Below, one piece after another: positions 1 to 8,207 of a stretch of DNA of 53,216 bases; the first letter of the stretch is position 1; the number at the start of each line of letters is the position of its first letter. The stretch is from contig NZ_NPDD01000019.1 of the NCBI RefSeq assembly GCF_002272245.1, positions 1 through 53,216 on the forward strand, given 5' to 3'. The stretch comes from Bacillus sp. 7884-1 (GTDB lineage Bacteria > Bacillota > Bacilli > Bacillales > Cytobacillaceae). Under the pieces are notes generated by a model that was given only the letters and a program-made list of their open reading frames with translations, ran no database searches and was not told where the DNA came from. The position numbers were made by a program, and so were the translations under genes.

Positions 1-71
1 CGAAGCGCCTGGAGCACAAATCAACAGCCCAATTTAACACAGCCTATTCTTAAAAGAGGGGTAAGAGTAGG

Positions 72-1199
72 ATGAAGAAACAACTCGTAGTTGTAAAAAT
101 AGGAAGCAGCTCGCTAACAACAGCATCAGGTACGATATCTGAAGAAAAAATCCGTGATCACATCGAAGCACTTGCCCATTTAAAAGAACAAGGGCACGAT
201 GTCATTCTCATCTCATCGGGGGCAATCGCAGCAGGTTTTGGAGCGCTTGGGTATCCGGCTCGACCAAAAAGTGTTGCAGGAAAGCAGGCAGCTGCTGCAG
301 TTGGACAGGGACTATTAATGCAGCATTATATTTTACAATTTAAAGAGTTTGGTATTGTACCCGCTCAAATTCTACTAACTAGAGAGGACTTTTATAGCCT
401 GGAGCGGTTTCATAATCTATATAGCACGATATCTGAACTCCTCCAAAGGGGTGTTTTACCAATTATTAACGAAAACGACTCGGTCTCGATTGAGGAATTG
501 ACCTTTGGTGACAACGACATGCTGTCAGCGCTCGTAAGCGGGTTTTTACATGCAAATGCTCTAATCATCTTAACCGATGTAAATGGGCTATATAATGGTA
601 ATCCAAAAGTCGTAAAGGACGCCAAGAAGTATGATTTTATCCCAAGGGTTTATGAAGAACTTCTTGAAGAGGCAGGAGAAAGTGGTTCTTCGGTTGGAAC
701 AGGTGGAATGAAATCGAAGCTGTTGGCATCGAAAAAGGCACTTTCCTTCGGTGTCAGCGTCTTTGTCGGGAAGGGGCAGGGGAAGGAAAAACTTTCGAAG
801 ATTTTAGAGGGTAAAGGAGACGGGACCTATATTGGCGGCTCCTTCGAAACCCAAATGCAAATGAAAAAGCAATGGATTGCTTTTCATTCTCAAACCGCTG
901 GCATTGTTGAAATTGATGAAGGGGCAGAAGCAGCCATTGTTACAAATGGAAAAAGTCTGCTGCCCGTAGGTATTACGAACGTTATTGGTGAATTTAATGC
1001 AATGGATGTTGTCGAGGTACACAATCAGAAAGGTGAATTAATAGGTAAAGGGCAAATCTATTATTCTGCAAAGAATTTACAAATGGTAAAAGGGTTGCCT
1101 GGTGATAAAACGAAAAACTTTTCAATCAATAAACGTGCAGAAGCGATTCATCGTAATAACTGGGTTAGTCTGCAAAGGAGCGAGGTATTGTATGAGTGA
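72..1199 (+). CDS. proB: Glutamate 5-kinase
   Basis: Phosphorylates glutamate to gamma-glutamyl phosphate, the first step of proline synthesis. The 375-residue protein has the usual length: an amino-acid-kinase fold over about residues 1-240 (VKIGSSSL at 8-15, [10 protein letters not shown] near 46-55, NEND at 133-136, GDND at 146-149) followed by a C-terminal PUA domain (about 275-355). The start ATG follows a G-rich ribosome binding site (AGAGGGG) about 10 bases upstream. The stop overlaps the start of proA by 8 bases, so translation is probably coupled. In several Bacillus species proBA is under T-box control; only 71 bases lie upstream here, so this cannot be judged. Confidence 0.97.
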   Translation: MKKQLVVVKIGSSSLTTASGTISEEKIRDHIEALAHLKEQGHDVILISSGAIAAGFGALGYPARPKSVAGKQAAAAVGQGLLMQHYILQFKEFGIVPAQILLTREDFYSLERFHNLYSTISELLQRGVLPIINENDSVSIEELTFGDNDMLSALVSGFLHANALIILTDVNGLYNGNPKVVKDAKKYDFIPRVYEELLEEAGESGSSVGTGGMKSKLLASKKALSFGVSVFVGKGQGKEKLSKILEGKGDGTYIGGSFETQMQMKKQWIAFHSQTAGIVEIDEGAEAAIVTNGKSLLPVGITNVIGEFNAMDVVEVHNQKGELIGKGQIYYSAKNLQMVKGLPGDKTKNFSINKRAEAIHRNNWVSLQRSEVLYE

Positions 1200-2433
1200 A
1201 TTATTAGAAAAGGCTAAGAAGTTAAAATCAGCCTCTAAGGTACTTTCTATTCTTTCGACGGAAGAAAAAAATGAAGCCTTAGCGAAGATGGCAGACCGAT
1301 TATTGAGTGAGAAGGAATTGATTATTACAGAAAATGCGAAGGATATTCGAGCGGGAGAGGAAAAAGGATTTACCCCTTCCTTATTAGATCGGTTATTGCT
1401 TACAGAAGAGAGGATCGAGCAGATTGTTGAAGGAATTCATCAATTGATCAAACTCAAGGATCCAATCGGTGAAACTATTGAGGCTTGGGAGCGCCCAAAT
1501 GGTTTACAGATTCATACTGTACGTGTTCCGCTTGGTGTCATTGGGATGGTGTATGAAGCTCGTCCGAATGTAACGGTAGATGCGGGGAGCCTTTGTTTAA
1601 AGGCAGGAAATGCTGTTCTTTTAAGGGGAAGTACCTCTGCTCTTCATTCTAATAAGGCACTTGTAAAGGTTATGCGTGAAGCTCTTGCTGATAGTAAAAT
1701 CCCTGCAGATGCTGTTCAGCTGCTCGAGGATACAAGCAGGGAAACGGCAGCGCAAATGTTTAAACTAAATCAATATCTTGACGTACTAATTCCCCGTGGA
1801 GGTGCCGGTTTAATTCAATCCGTCATTGAAAATGCAACGGTCCCTGTACTTGAAACAGGTGTTGGGAATTGTCATGTTTTCATTGATGAAACCGCAAAAA
1901 AACAAATGGGGATTGATATTACGTTTAATGCAAAAATGCACCGTGTATCTGTTTGTAATGCCGCTGAAACCCTGCTTATTCATGAAAGTTGGCCGTATGT
2001 TTCCGATATACTACATTCTCTTAACGAAAAGGGAGTAGAACTCCGTGGTGATGAAGAGCTGACAACTCACTATCCATTTGTAAAAAGTGCAATGGAAGAG
2101 GATTGGAATACTGAATTTTTAGCGCCAATTTTAGCAGTGAAATTGGTTAAAGATGTGAAGGAAGCCATACAACATATTGATGAGTATGGTACAAAGCATT
2201 CTGAAGCTATCATCAGTGAACAGGATGAAAATGTACGGTTATTCTTACAGGCAGTGGATGCGGCTGTTGTCTATCACAATGCATCTACTCGATTTACAGA
2301 TGGAGAACAATTCGGTTATGGGGCGGAAATTGGAATTAGTACTCAAAAGCTTCATGCACGAGGACCAATGGGGCTGCGGGCAATTACGACATCAAAGGCA
2401 ATTGTCCAAGGTACCGGACAAATTCGTTCATAA
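1192..2433 (+). CDS. proA: Gamma-glutamyl phosphate reductase
   Basis: NADPH-dependent reduction of gamma-glutamyl phosphate to glutamate semialdehyde, the second step of proline synthesis; it probably works with ProB so that the labile intermediate is passed on. The protein is 413 aa, normal for the family. The aldehyde-dehydrogenase-like catalytic cysteine lies in the motif [12 protein letters not shown] at about residue 255. The frame is open upstream of 1192, but the ATG at 1192 sits behind AAAGGAG and gives the family N-terminus [10 protein letters not shown]; it overlaps the proB stop. A terminator follows directly, so proBA is a two-gene operon at this end. Confidence 0.97.
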   Translation: MSELLEKAKKLKSASKVLSILSTEEKNEALAKMADRLLSEKELIITENAKDIRAGEEKGFTPSLLDRLLLTEERIEQIVEGIHQLIKLKDPIGETIEAWERPNGLQIHTVRVPLGVIGMVYEARPNVTVDAGSLCLKAGNAVLLRGSTSALHSNKALVKVMREALADSKIPADAVQLLEDTSRETAAQMFKLNQYLDVLIPRGGAGLIQSVIENATVPVLETGVGNCHVFIDETAKKQMGIDITFNAKMHRVSVCNAAETLLIHESWPYVSDILHSLNEKGVELRGDEELTTHYPFVKSAMEEDWNTEFLAPILAVKLVKDVKEAIQHIDEYGTKHSEAIISEQDENVRLFLQAVDAAVVYHNASTRFTDGEQFGYGAEIGISTQKLHARGPMGLRAITTSKAIVQGTGQIRS

Positions 2434-2439
2434 CTAGCT

Positions 2440-2476
2440 ATAGAGAACAAGTTCACTCTTGTTCTCTATTTTTTTT
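2440..2476 (+). terminator. Intrinsic terminator of proBA
   Basis: A 12-bp stem (ATAGAGAACAAG paired with CTTGTTCTCTAT) with a 6-base loop is followed by a run of T. The stop codon of the convergent downstream gene lies inside the hairpin. Confidence 0.9.
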
Positions 2477-3193
2477 ATGGAAGGGGCATTTTGATAATGT
2501 TGTTTGGTCATCCCGAAGGAAATATTGTTTCCATTCATAATTATCTTTTTGTCCATACGTGTTCAAATCAGGATGAATGGAAATGGAATCATAATTGGCT
2601 AGTCTGTCTCTTATCTTTGCTTTTATTTTTTCGGCATGTAAGGGTGAGGAGGTGAATTTTTCTAGTACCCATCTAGGTGTTATGGCTAGCATGAAATAGG
2701 GGAAATGACGACTATACCGATTACTGTGTGAAGGGGTCGCACAGTACATAAAGTATTGTTCTCCGTGAAAGCAAAATTCCCACATTGAATGCATAGAATC
2801 AGCAGGGATATGACTTGGCCATTCCATCTCATCTATTTTACTGAGCAGATTCAGTTGTTCCCAAAACGTCTGTTCATATTGTTCTACAGTGGGATTTCCG
2901 GCTCTTTCTGGAGAAGGCTCATAAAAAATGACAAGTGACGTATAAGCACCAATTGATTTGTAAACGATCGAGTATTCCTTTAGCAAGAGTGCTAATTCTT
3001 TAGTGGCTAACGGATTTTGAGGATTTGGTACAAATCCGAAGCAAAACCTATTCAACTGATATCCCATTGTTGCTGGAATACAAGGGAAGTGCTTTTCTTT
3101 GTCCATCATCCTCTCATCGAATCTATTAATCGCATCTTTTTTCCATGCTTCAAGCTCCATTTGGTGTATGTTTTCCTTTGTAAATAGATACAT
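2453..3193 (-). CDS. YqcI/YcgG family protein
   Basis: A 246-residue protein with the family landmarks FPCIPATMGYQLNRFCFGF (about 37-55), MHSMWEFCFHGEQYF and the FPYFMLAITPRW stretch. The start ATG has a good ribosome binding site (GAGGAGT). Members occur widely in Bacillus. One family branch (GntA of guanitoxin synthesis) is described as a haem-dependent N-hydroxylase of a guanidino compound, so an oxygenase-type function is possible, but nothing around this gene names a substrate. It is convergent with proBA and divergent from the helicase gene. The family call is firm; the function is open. Confidence 0.8.
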   Translation of the reverse strand: MYLFTKENIHQMELEAWKKDAINRFDERMMDKEKHFPCIPATMGYQLNRFCFGFVPNPQNPLATKELALLLKEYSIVYKSIGAYTSLVIFYEPSPERAGNPTVEQYEQTFWEQLNLLSKIDEMEWPSHIPADSMHSMWEFCFHGEQYFMYCATPSHSNRYSRHFPYFMLAITPRWVLEKFTSSPLHAEKIKAKIRDRLANYDSISIHPDLNTYGQKDNYEWKQYFLRDDQTTLSKCPFHKKNREQE

Positions 3194-3268
3194 AATTTCT
3201 TACTCCTCTCGACATTAGATTATGTGAGAGTAGATTTTTGAGTGAATGTCCAAAAATGTTTGGGTTTC

Positions 3269-3277
3269 TGTTATAAT
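3269..3277 (+). promoter_or_regulatory. Extended -10 promoter for the helicase gene
   Basis: TG-T-TATAAT lies 45 bases upstream of the helicase start. No good -35 is seen at the normal distance, which fits an extended -10 promoter. Confidence 0.5.
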
Positions 3278-3321
3278 CTTTATACAAACATATATTCTTA
3301 TTTGTAAAGCAGGTGATATTC

Positions 3322-5598
3322 TTGTCAAATACCATTCAACTAGCAGTTAGAACACTCGTGGAACATGTATATAGCAGTGGAAGCATTGATTCTAGGTTCA
3401 GGTCACAGTCCACGATGTTAGAGGGAACGAGAATTCACCAAAAAATTCAACTTACATATCAAGAATCTGATCAAAAGGAGGTCTATCTTCGAGCAGATTT
3501 TCCCGTCAAGGACCTTATTTTTTCAATTGATGGAAGATGCGATGGATTATTGTTTCGGAATGGAGAAGTAATTATCGATGAAATTAAATCCACCTCACAG
3601 CACTTAGAACATCTCGGAGATGATGGACTTTCCGTCCACTGGGCACAAGCTAAAATGTACGCCTATATATATGCCAAAGATCATCAGTTACAGGAAATAT
3701 TTGTACAGCTTACATATGTACAGGCTGAAAGTGATGAAAAGAGGCTTTTGAAAAAATGCTTTTTCATTGCTGAACTAGAGGGTTTTGTTCAGGAAGTAGT
3801 AGAGACCTATTATCCCTACGCAAAATTACTTCATGATCATCGGAAAGAGCGAAATGAAAGCAGTAAACAATTGGTTTTTCCCTTTGACACCTACCGTTCT
3901 GGACAAAGGAAATTAGCTGGAAGTGTTTACAAGACGATCTCTGAGAAAAAGAGTTTGTTTGTAAAAGCACCAACGGGGATTGGTAAGACGATATCCACCT
4001 TGTTTCCAGCCGTCAAAGCTATGGGAGAAGGAAATTTAAATCGAATATTTTATCTTACCGCTAAGACCATAACTCGGACTACTGCAGAAGAGGCAGTCGG
4101 ACGTATGCAGTCCTGCGGGCTTTGTTTGAAATATGTTACGATTACAGCCAAAGACAAAGTTTGTTTTAAGGATGAAACAAAATGTCAAAAGGATTATTGT
4201 GAGTTTGCTGATGGTTATTATGATCGAATAAATGAAGCCATTTTAGATATTGCAGCCAATGAAAACTGTATGAAACGTGAGGTAATCGAAAACTATGCTC
4301 GTAAACATACAGTGTGTCCATTTGAATTCTCTATTGATCTTGCTTATACAGCTGATGCTGTCATTTGTGATTACAATTATATTTTTGACCCGCGTGTATC
4401 ATTGAAGCGCCTGTTCGAAGAGCAAAAGAAGTCCACACTTTTATTAATTGATGAAGCACATAATCTAGTTGACCGTGGTAGAGAGATGTTCTCTGCGTCT
4501 CTTAACAAAGAGTTATTTCTCCAATTGAAAAAGGAGTTTAAATCCGTCAATAAAGGAATTTATGATAGTGCTTCACAAATCAATTCTTGGTTTATTTCTT
4601 TGAAAAAGAATGGCGGCGAATTGAATGAATTTACCTTAGACCAGTTAGACGAAGAATTGATACTGCTACTGAACCAGTTTAAAGAAGGGGCCGAAATCGT
4701 TTTATTAAAAGAAACCTTTCCTAACCTTTTGGAACTGTACTTCCAGGTGAATTCATTCTTGAAAATAGTTGATTTACTCGATGAACATTATGTCATCTTT
4801 GGAGAAAAAAATAAAAACGATATAACACTAAAGCTATTTTGTATTGATCCATCAAAATTGCTTCAGAAAATGGGAAAAGGCTATCGCTCGAAGGTGTTTT
4901 TTTCGGCAACACTTGCACCACTTTCTTATTATCAGGATATTCTTGGCGGTCAAGATGAGGATTATTTACTTTCGATTCCTTCACCATTTAAAGAGGAACA
5001 GACTGATATTTTTATCAAGCCGTTGTCGACTAGATATCGTGACCGCGAGAGAACGAAGCCAGCCATTGTAACCATGATTCATTCCTTAGTTCAAAATCGA
5101 CCTGGAAATTATTTAACCTTTTTCCCCTCCTATCAATATTTGCTCGCTGTATATGATGAGTTTATTAAACAATATCCAGGGACTAATACCTTGCTTCAAG
5201 GTGCAGGAATGTCTGAGGAGGAAAGGGAAGAATTTTTGAAAAAGTTCAAGCCCAATCAACCTGAGACATTAATTGGATTCGCCGTTCTTGGCGGAGTCTT
5301 TTCAGAAGGAGTGGATCTAAAGGGTGACCGCTTAAATGGTGTGGTGGTGGTAGGTGTAGGTCTTCCGCAGCTTTGTTATGAACGGAATCTTATTAAGGAT
5401 CATTTTACCAAGAAGGAAAGAAACGGTTATGACTATGCCTATGTTTTTCCTGGTATGAATAAAGTGTTACAAGCTGGCGGGAGATTAATTCGTTCAGAAG
5501 AGGACCATGGGACCATTGTTTTAGTAGATGATCGATTTCTACAAAGACAATATCAGGACCTCCTTCCGCAAGAATGGAGAAGTTTTGTTGTCATTTAA
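3322..5598 (+). CDS. Nuclease-helicase fusion: PD-(D/E)XK domain plus DinG/XPD-type Fe-S helicase
   Basis: A 758-aa superfamily 2 DNA helicase. The first 100 or so residues carry a Cas4/RecB-like nuclease signature: a histidine in GTRIHQK, then D74 in DGRCDGLL and DEIK at 86-89. The helicase has Walker A APTGIGKT (about 215-223), DEAH at 377-380, the XPD/DinG-type Fe-S cysteines between motifs Ia and II (CGLC, KVCF, KCQKDYC, HTVCPFE), and motif VI QAGGRLIRSEEDHG near the C-terminus. A GTG at 3313 is in frame, but the AGGTGAT at 3311-3317 is correctly spaced for the TTG at 3322, which I chose. Probably acts in DNA repair, resolving and trimming branched or RNA-containing structures. It stands alone in its transcription unit. 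Confidence 0.85.
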   Translation: MSNTIQLAVRTLVEHVYSSGSIDSRFRSQSTMLEGTRIHQKIQLTYQESDQKEVYLRADFPVKDLIFSIDGRCDGLLFRNGEVIIDEIKSTSQHLEHLGDDGLSVHWAQAKMYAYIYAKDHQLQEIFVQLTYVQAESDEKRLLKKCFFIAELEGFVQEVVETYYPYAKLLHDHRKERNESSKQLVFPFDTYRSGQRKLAGSVYKTISEKKSLFVKAPTGIGKTISTLFPAVKAMGEGNLNRIFYLTAKTITRTTAEEAVGRMQSCGLCLKYVTITAKDKVCFKDETKCQKDYCEFADGYYDRINEAILDIAANENCMKREVIENYARKHTVCPFEFSIDLAYTADAVICDYNYIFDPRVSLKRLFEEQKKSTLLLIDEAHNLVDRGREMFSASLNKELFLQLKKEFKSVNKGIYDSASQINSWFISLKKNGGELNEFTLDQLDEELILLLNQFKEGAEIVLLKETFPNLLELYFQVNSFLKIVDLLDEHYVIFGEKNKNDITLKLFCIDPSKLLQKMGKGYRSKVFFSATLAPLSYYQDILGGQDEDYLLSIPSPFKEEQTDIFIKPLSTRYRDRERTKPAIVTMIHSLVQNRPGNYLTFFPSYQYLLAVYDEFIKQYPGTNTLLQGAGMSEEEREEFLKKFKPNQPETLIGFAVLGGVFSEGVDLKGDRLNGVVVVGVGLPQLCYERNLIKDHFTKKERNGYDYAYVFPGMNKVLQAGGRLIRSEEDHGTIVLVDDRFLQRQYQDLLPQEWRSFVVI

Positions 5599-5637
5599 TT
5601 CCTGATGTTAGATAGGTTCATCAAACAAGGCATAAGT

Positions 5638-5688
5638 TTGACTATTTACTCTAATTTTTATAAAATTAGATTATATACTCTAATTTTA
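5638..5688 (+). promoter_or_regulatory. Promoter and operator of the SatD-like/DUF3307 operon
   Basis: TTGACT (5638-5643), 17-base spacer, TAAAAT (5661-5666). A perfect palindrome, CTAATTTT-TAT-AAAATTAG (5651-5669), covers the spacer and -10. The unit TACTCTAATTTT occurs at 5647-5658 and again at 5676-5687. This is the layout of a repressor-controlled promoter. The SatD-like protein encoded next has a helix-turn-helix and is the obvious candidate ligand (inference). Confidence 0.65.
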
Positions 5689-5705
5689 TGTGAAAGGAGC
5701 AAAAG

Positions 5706-6482
5706 ATGAACTATCCTATCTCAATCTTTATTCTCGATGTCAGTAACTCTTCGACTGGTGACATGGGAGATGAATTGACTAAATACTTAGATGAGCTGGT
5801 AAACTGGGTTACGATTTGGTCTGAGAAAATCGGTCATGTTAAAGTGAAGCACAGAGCGGGCGATGAGATCATCTTTGCTGGTTATGGATATTCCACTGCC
5901 TATATTTTAGCATTTTTTATAAGCAGGATTTGGAAATATCGTGACCATCCGCCTTATTTTGGATTGTCCTTTGGTGATAGTGACAAAGAGTTAGAGGAAG
6001 TAGATATAGAGAAGTGGATTCATCCCTTAATAAAGCAGGCAAGGTATGCGAATGATTTATTGAAGGAGGAACAAGTAAGACCTTTATTTAAGTTTGAACT
6101 TGATCAATTTTATCAAAATCAATTTTTTCAGTATAATCAGTTTCGGTCAGAGTTTGAAACATTAATAAATTCATTATTAAGTGTCCAGTTAATCATGATG
6201 AAGGGTCAAACACAGATTCAGGAGCAGGTTTGTACATTTTACTTTATTTTGGAGCAGCAAAAAGCAGTAGCAAAACTGCTCGGGAAAACTGCACCAACTA
6301 TCTCTAGCCATTATAAAAAAGGTAAAAGTGAAGAAATACTATCTGTTTTTTATAAATTGATTACCACCCTTGACTCTCTACAGGAAAAATCTTATAGCGA
6401 TAATCTAGATAAACCACAAGCTGTAAGTGCAGCGTTAATGGAATCGATTAGAAATCATTTAAAAATAAATTTGATTAAGTAA
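5706..6482 (+). CDS. SatD-family protein with cyclase-like GDE motif and C-terminal helix-turn-helix
   Basis: A 258-aa protein. The N-terminal part begins with a hydrophobic beta strand (FILDVSNSS) and has HRAGDEIIFAGYG with GDE at 52-54. This is the spacing of SatD-family proteins, which look like distant relatives of class III nucleotide cyclase/GGDEF folds. Around residues 184-210 (QQKAVAKLLGKTAPTISSHYKK) there is a convincing helix-turn-helix. SatD was named from the Streptococcus mutans sat operon, linked to acid tolerance; its biochemistry is unknown to me. The next gene, 23 bases on, is a DUF3307 membrane protein. A DNA-binding sensor that controls its own operon is the simplest reading; enzymatic activity is unproven. 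Ribosome binding site GAAAGGAG. Confidence 0.7.
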   Translation: MNYPISIFILDVSNSSTGDMGDELTKYLDELVNWVTIWSEKIGHVKVKHRAGDEIIFAGYGYSTAYILAFFISRIWKYRDHPPYFGLSFGDSDKELEEVDIEKWIHPLIKQARYANDLLKEEQVRPLFKFELDQFYQNQFFQYNQFRSEFETLINSLLSVQLIMMKGQTQIQEQVCTFYFILEQQKAVAKLLGKTAPTISSHYKKGKSEEILSVFYKLITTLDSLQEKSYSDNLDKPQAVSAALMESIRNHLKINLIK

Positions 6483-6505
6483 TAAACCGTTTGAGAGGAG
6501 AATCC

Positions 6506-7369
6506 ATGTTATTTTTATGCCTTATTCTCGCCCATCTCATTGCAGATTTTTATCTGCAAACCGATGAAATGGTAAAGGATAAAATTAATAATATTAAGAA
6601 GCATATCGGACACCATTTTCTGATGAATGGACTAGTACTGATTGTTTTTTACCTTTTTAACTATAAAGAAAACGGTATTTTTAGCCATCTGATTAACCCA
6701 TTACTCTTTATCGTTATTATCCATTATTTCATTGATATACTTAAAATTAAGCTCCTTGATATTATCAAAAATAGTAACGAAGAAAACATGAAACGGGTTA
6801 GTTTCTTTATTGTTGATCAACTGCTGCATTTTGTATGTATTTTGCTTGTTGGAAAGTTGTTTCTAGGGATAGATTTTGCTGCAATTTATGAATTTTTTCT
6901 GAGCGGAGAAAAATGGAGTATCATAAACTCGGTTTTATTTACCGTTATCGTGATTATTTTCGCAACGACTGTAAGTGGCCACCTGATAAGGATTCTTTTA
7001 GGCTCCTTGCCTAATCAGCTTTTAACCTTTGAAGGTAAATATACGTTTAAAAATGAACGACAAGAAGCTAACTATACAAAGAATCATACTGGGAATAGAG
7101 CGTTGGCGGAGGAGTACAATTATACGATTTTTGGCAAGCATGATCTTTCACGCGGGAAATTAATTGGATATATTGAGAGATTATTAGTTTTAGTCTTAAC
7201 CTTTTATAGTGCTTATCCAGCGATTGGATTTATTGTAGCTGCCAAGTCCATTGCGCGGTTCAAACAAATGGATGACCGGAACTGGGCAGAGTATTTTCTA
7301 TTGGGTACACTAACATCGATGTTCATAGGAATTACGCTTGGTATAGTTTTAAGGGAAGTTTTGACTTGA
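6506..7369 (+). CDS. DUF3307 integral membrane protein
   Basis: A 287-aa protein with about six hydrophobic segments. The N-terminal signature LILAHLIADFYLQTDEM is typical of DUF3307, with conserved polar residues (H, D, Q, D) inside the first membrane helix and a nearby histidine pair (HIGHHF). A TTG at 6491 is in frame, but GAGAGGAG at 6493-6500 serves the ATG at 6506. It is the second gene of the SatD-like operon and ends at a terminator. Function unknown. The buried polar residues could form a channel, transport site or enzyme site (inference). Confidence 0.8.
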   Translation: MLFLCLILAHLIADFYLQTDEMVKDKINNIKKHIGHHFLMNGLVLIVFYLFNYKENGIFSHLINPLLFIVIIHYFIDILKIKLLDIIKNSNEENMKRVSFFIVDQLLHFVCILLVGKLFLGIDFAAIYEFFLSGEKWSIINSVLFTVIVIIFATTVSGHLIRILLGSLPNQLLTFEGKYTFKNERQEANYTKNHTGNRALAEEYNYTIFGKHDLSRGKLIGYIERLLVLVLTFYSAYPAIGFIVAAKSIARFKQMDDRNWAEYFLLGTLTSMFIGITLGIVLREVLT

Positions 7370-7382
7370 AAAATATTATTTA

Positions 7383-7418
7383 AATTAGCTGCCTAATTGT
7401 AGGTAGCTAATTTTTTTT
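7383..7418 (+). terminator. Terminator after the DUF3307 gene
   Basis: Stem AATTAGCTGCCTA / TAGGTAGCTAATT with a short loop (one G-T pair), followed by eight T. Confidence 0.88.
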
Positions 7419-7425
7419 AAAAATT

Positions 7426-7456
7426 TTGACACAAGACTGCTATATTTTTATATAAT
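7426..7456 (+). promoter_or_regulatory. Possible promoter of the feo locus
   Basis: TTGACA (7426-7431) and TATAAT (7451-7456) are both perfect hexamers, but the spacer is 19 bases, longer than optimal. No convincing Fur box is seen next to it. Confidence 0.45.
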
Positions 7457-7504
7457 TAAGAAAAAGTTGCACGAAGGAAAAACTTTAACAAAGGGGAAAG
7501 ATAT

Positions 7505-7758
7505 ATGAGTATACCAAAAATAATAAAACTCGTGAATGGCGAAAAGGGAAATTTAATTCGAATCACTTCTTTAAATCTTGACGGTGTGATGAGAAGAAGA
7601 TTATTAGACTTAGGATCGTGGCGGGAGCGATTGTCGAAGTGATTAGAAAAAGTCCTTTAGGCGACCCAATTGCTTTTCGAGTCAGTCAAACCACTATTGC
7701 CTTAAGAAAAGAGGAAAGTTCACAAATAGAAGGGGTGTTGATGGCAAATGGGGAATAG
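7505..7758 (+). pseudogene. feoA: Frameshifted feoA
   Basis: The frame from ATG 7505 (ribosome binding site AAAGGGGAAAG) reads as a FeoA/SH3-like start through RRRLLDLG, then runs out of frame to a stop at 7640-7642. Deleting one base near 7613-7616 would explain this: the next frame continues with the family sequence VAGAIVEVIRKSPLGDPIAFRVS and QTTIALRKEE and ends at 7758, overlapping the FeoB GTPase start. FeoA normally binds FeoB to help ferrous iron uptake. A sequencing error could give this lesion, but the neighbouring gene is damaged as well. Confidence 0.85.
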
Positions 7759-8207
7759 TTATCGAATTGCCTTGGCTGGTAACCCGAATACAGGAAAAGC
7801 GGAACTTTAACTTAGCCTTACAGGTTTTAGAAATGACCAAAAATGTGATCATTTGTATTAACTTAATTGATGTGGCGGAAAAACAAGGGATTAATATTAA
7901 TGAACGAATTCTAACAAACCGTTTAGGTGTGCCCGTCATTAAAATATCAGCACGAAACAAAAAAGGTTTTCCAATGCTGCTTGATACGATTGATCGGATT
8001 GTGACGGGAGCAATTGAATGTCAACCTGTTCAAATGACTTATCCTGAGAATATTGAAGAACAAATAAAGACAATAGAGCCAAAAGTATTTGAGCTTGTTG
8101 GAAATCAGCTGTCTGCCCGTTGGGTTTCGTTAAGATTGCTGGATGGAGATGAAAGATTATTGAATGAGATCAATCAGCGATTTGGACAGAAGGAGGTGGC
8201 AGAATGA
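7748..8207 (+). pseudogene. Remnant of FeoB GTPase-domain gene with internal deletion
   Basis: From ATG 7748 the sequence reads the FeoB G1 region GNPNTGK, then shifts and hits a stop at 7808-7810. Directly after the junction at about 7796-7801, another frame resumes with RNFNLALQVLEMTKNVIICI, NLIDVAEKQGI (G4 region N-x-x-D) and VIKISARNKKG (G5), and continues to 8207. What lies between in intact proteins, about 80 codons with the P-loop Ser/Thr end, switch I, and the G3 DxxG, is missing. The frame from TTG 7767 gives 146 codons but no complete G domain, so I treat it as a broken gene. Its end overlaps the next ATG by 4 bases. Confidence 0.82.

Noticed and set aside
1..71. Possible T-box remnant upstream of proB
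   Set aside because: Too little sequence; no T-box sequence or antiterminator pairing seen.
3313..3321. GTG start of the helicase
   Set aside because: It lies inside the ribosome binding site AGGTGAT; the TTG at 3322 is correctly spaced.
7426..7504. Fur box before feoA
   Set aside because: No stretch close to the GATAATGATTATCATTATC consensus.
7767..8207. A 146-codon frame that could be listed as a complete FeoB-like GTPase
   Set aside because: It starts in the middle of the GTPase gene out of frame with the true ATG, and lacks the P-loop end, switch I and G3 motif; it is the tail of a deleted gene.
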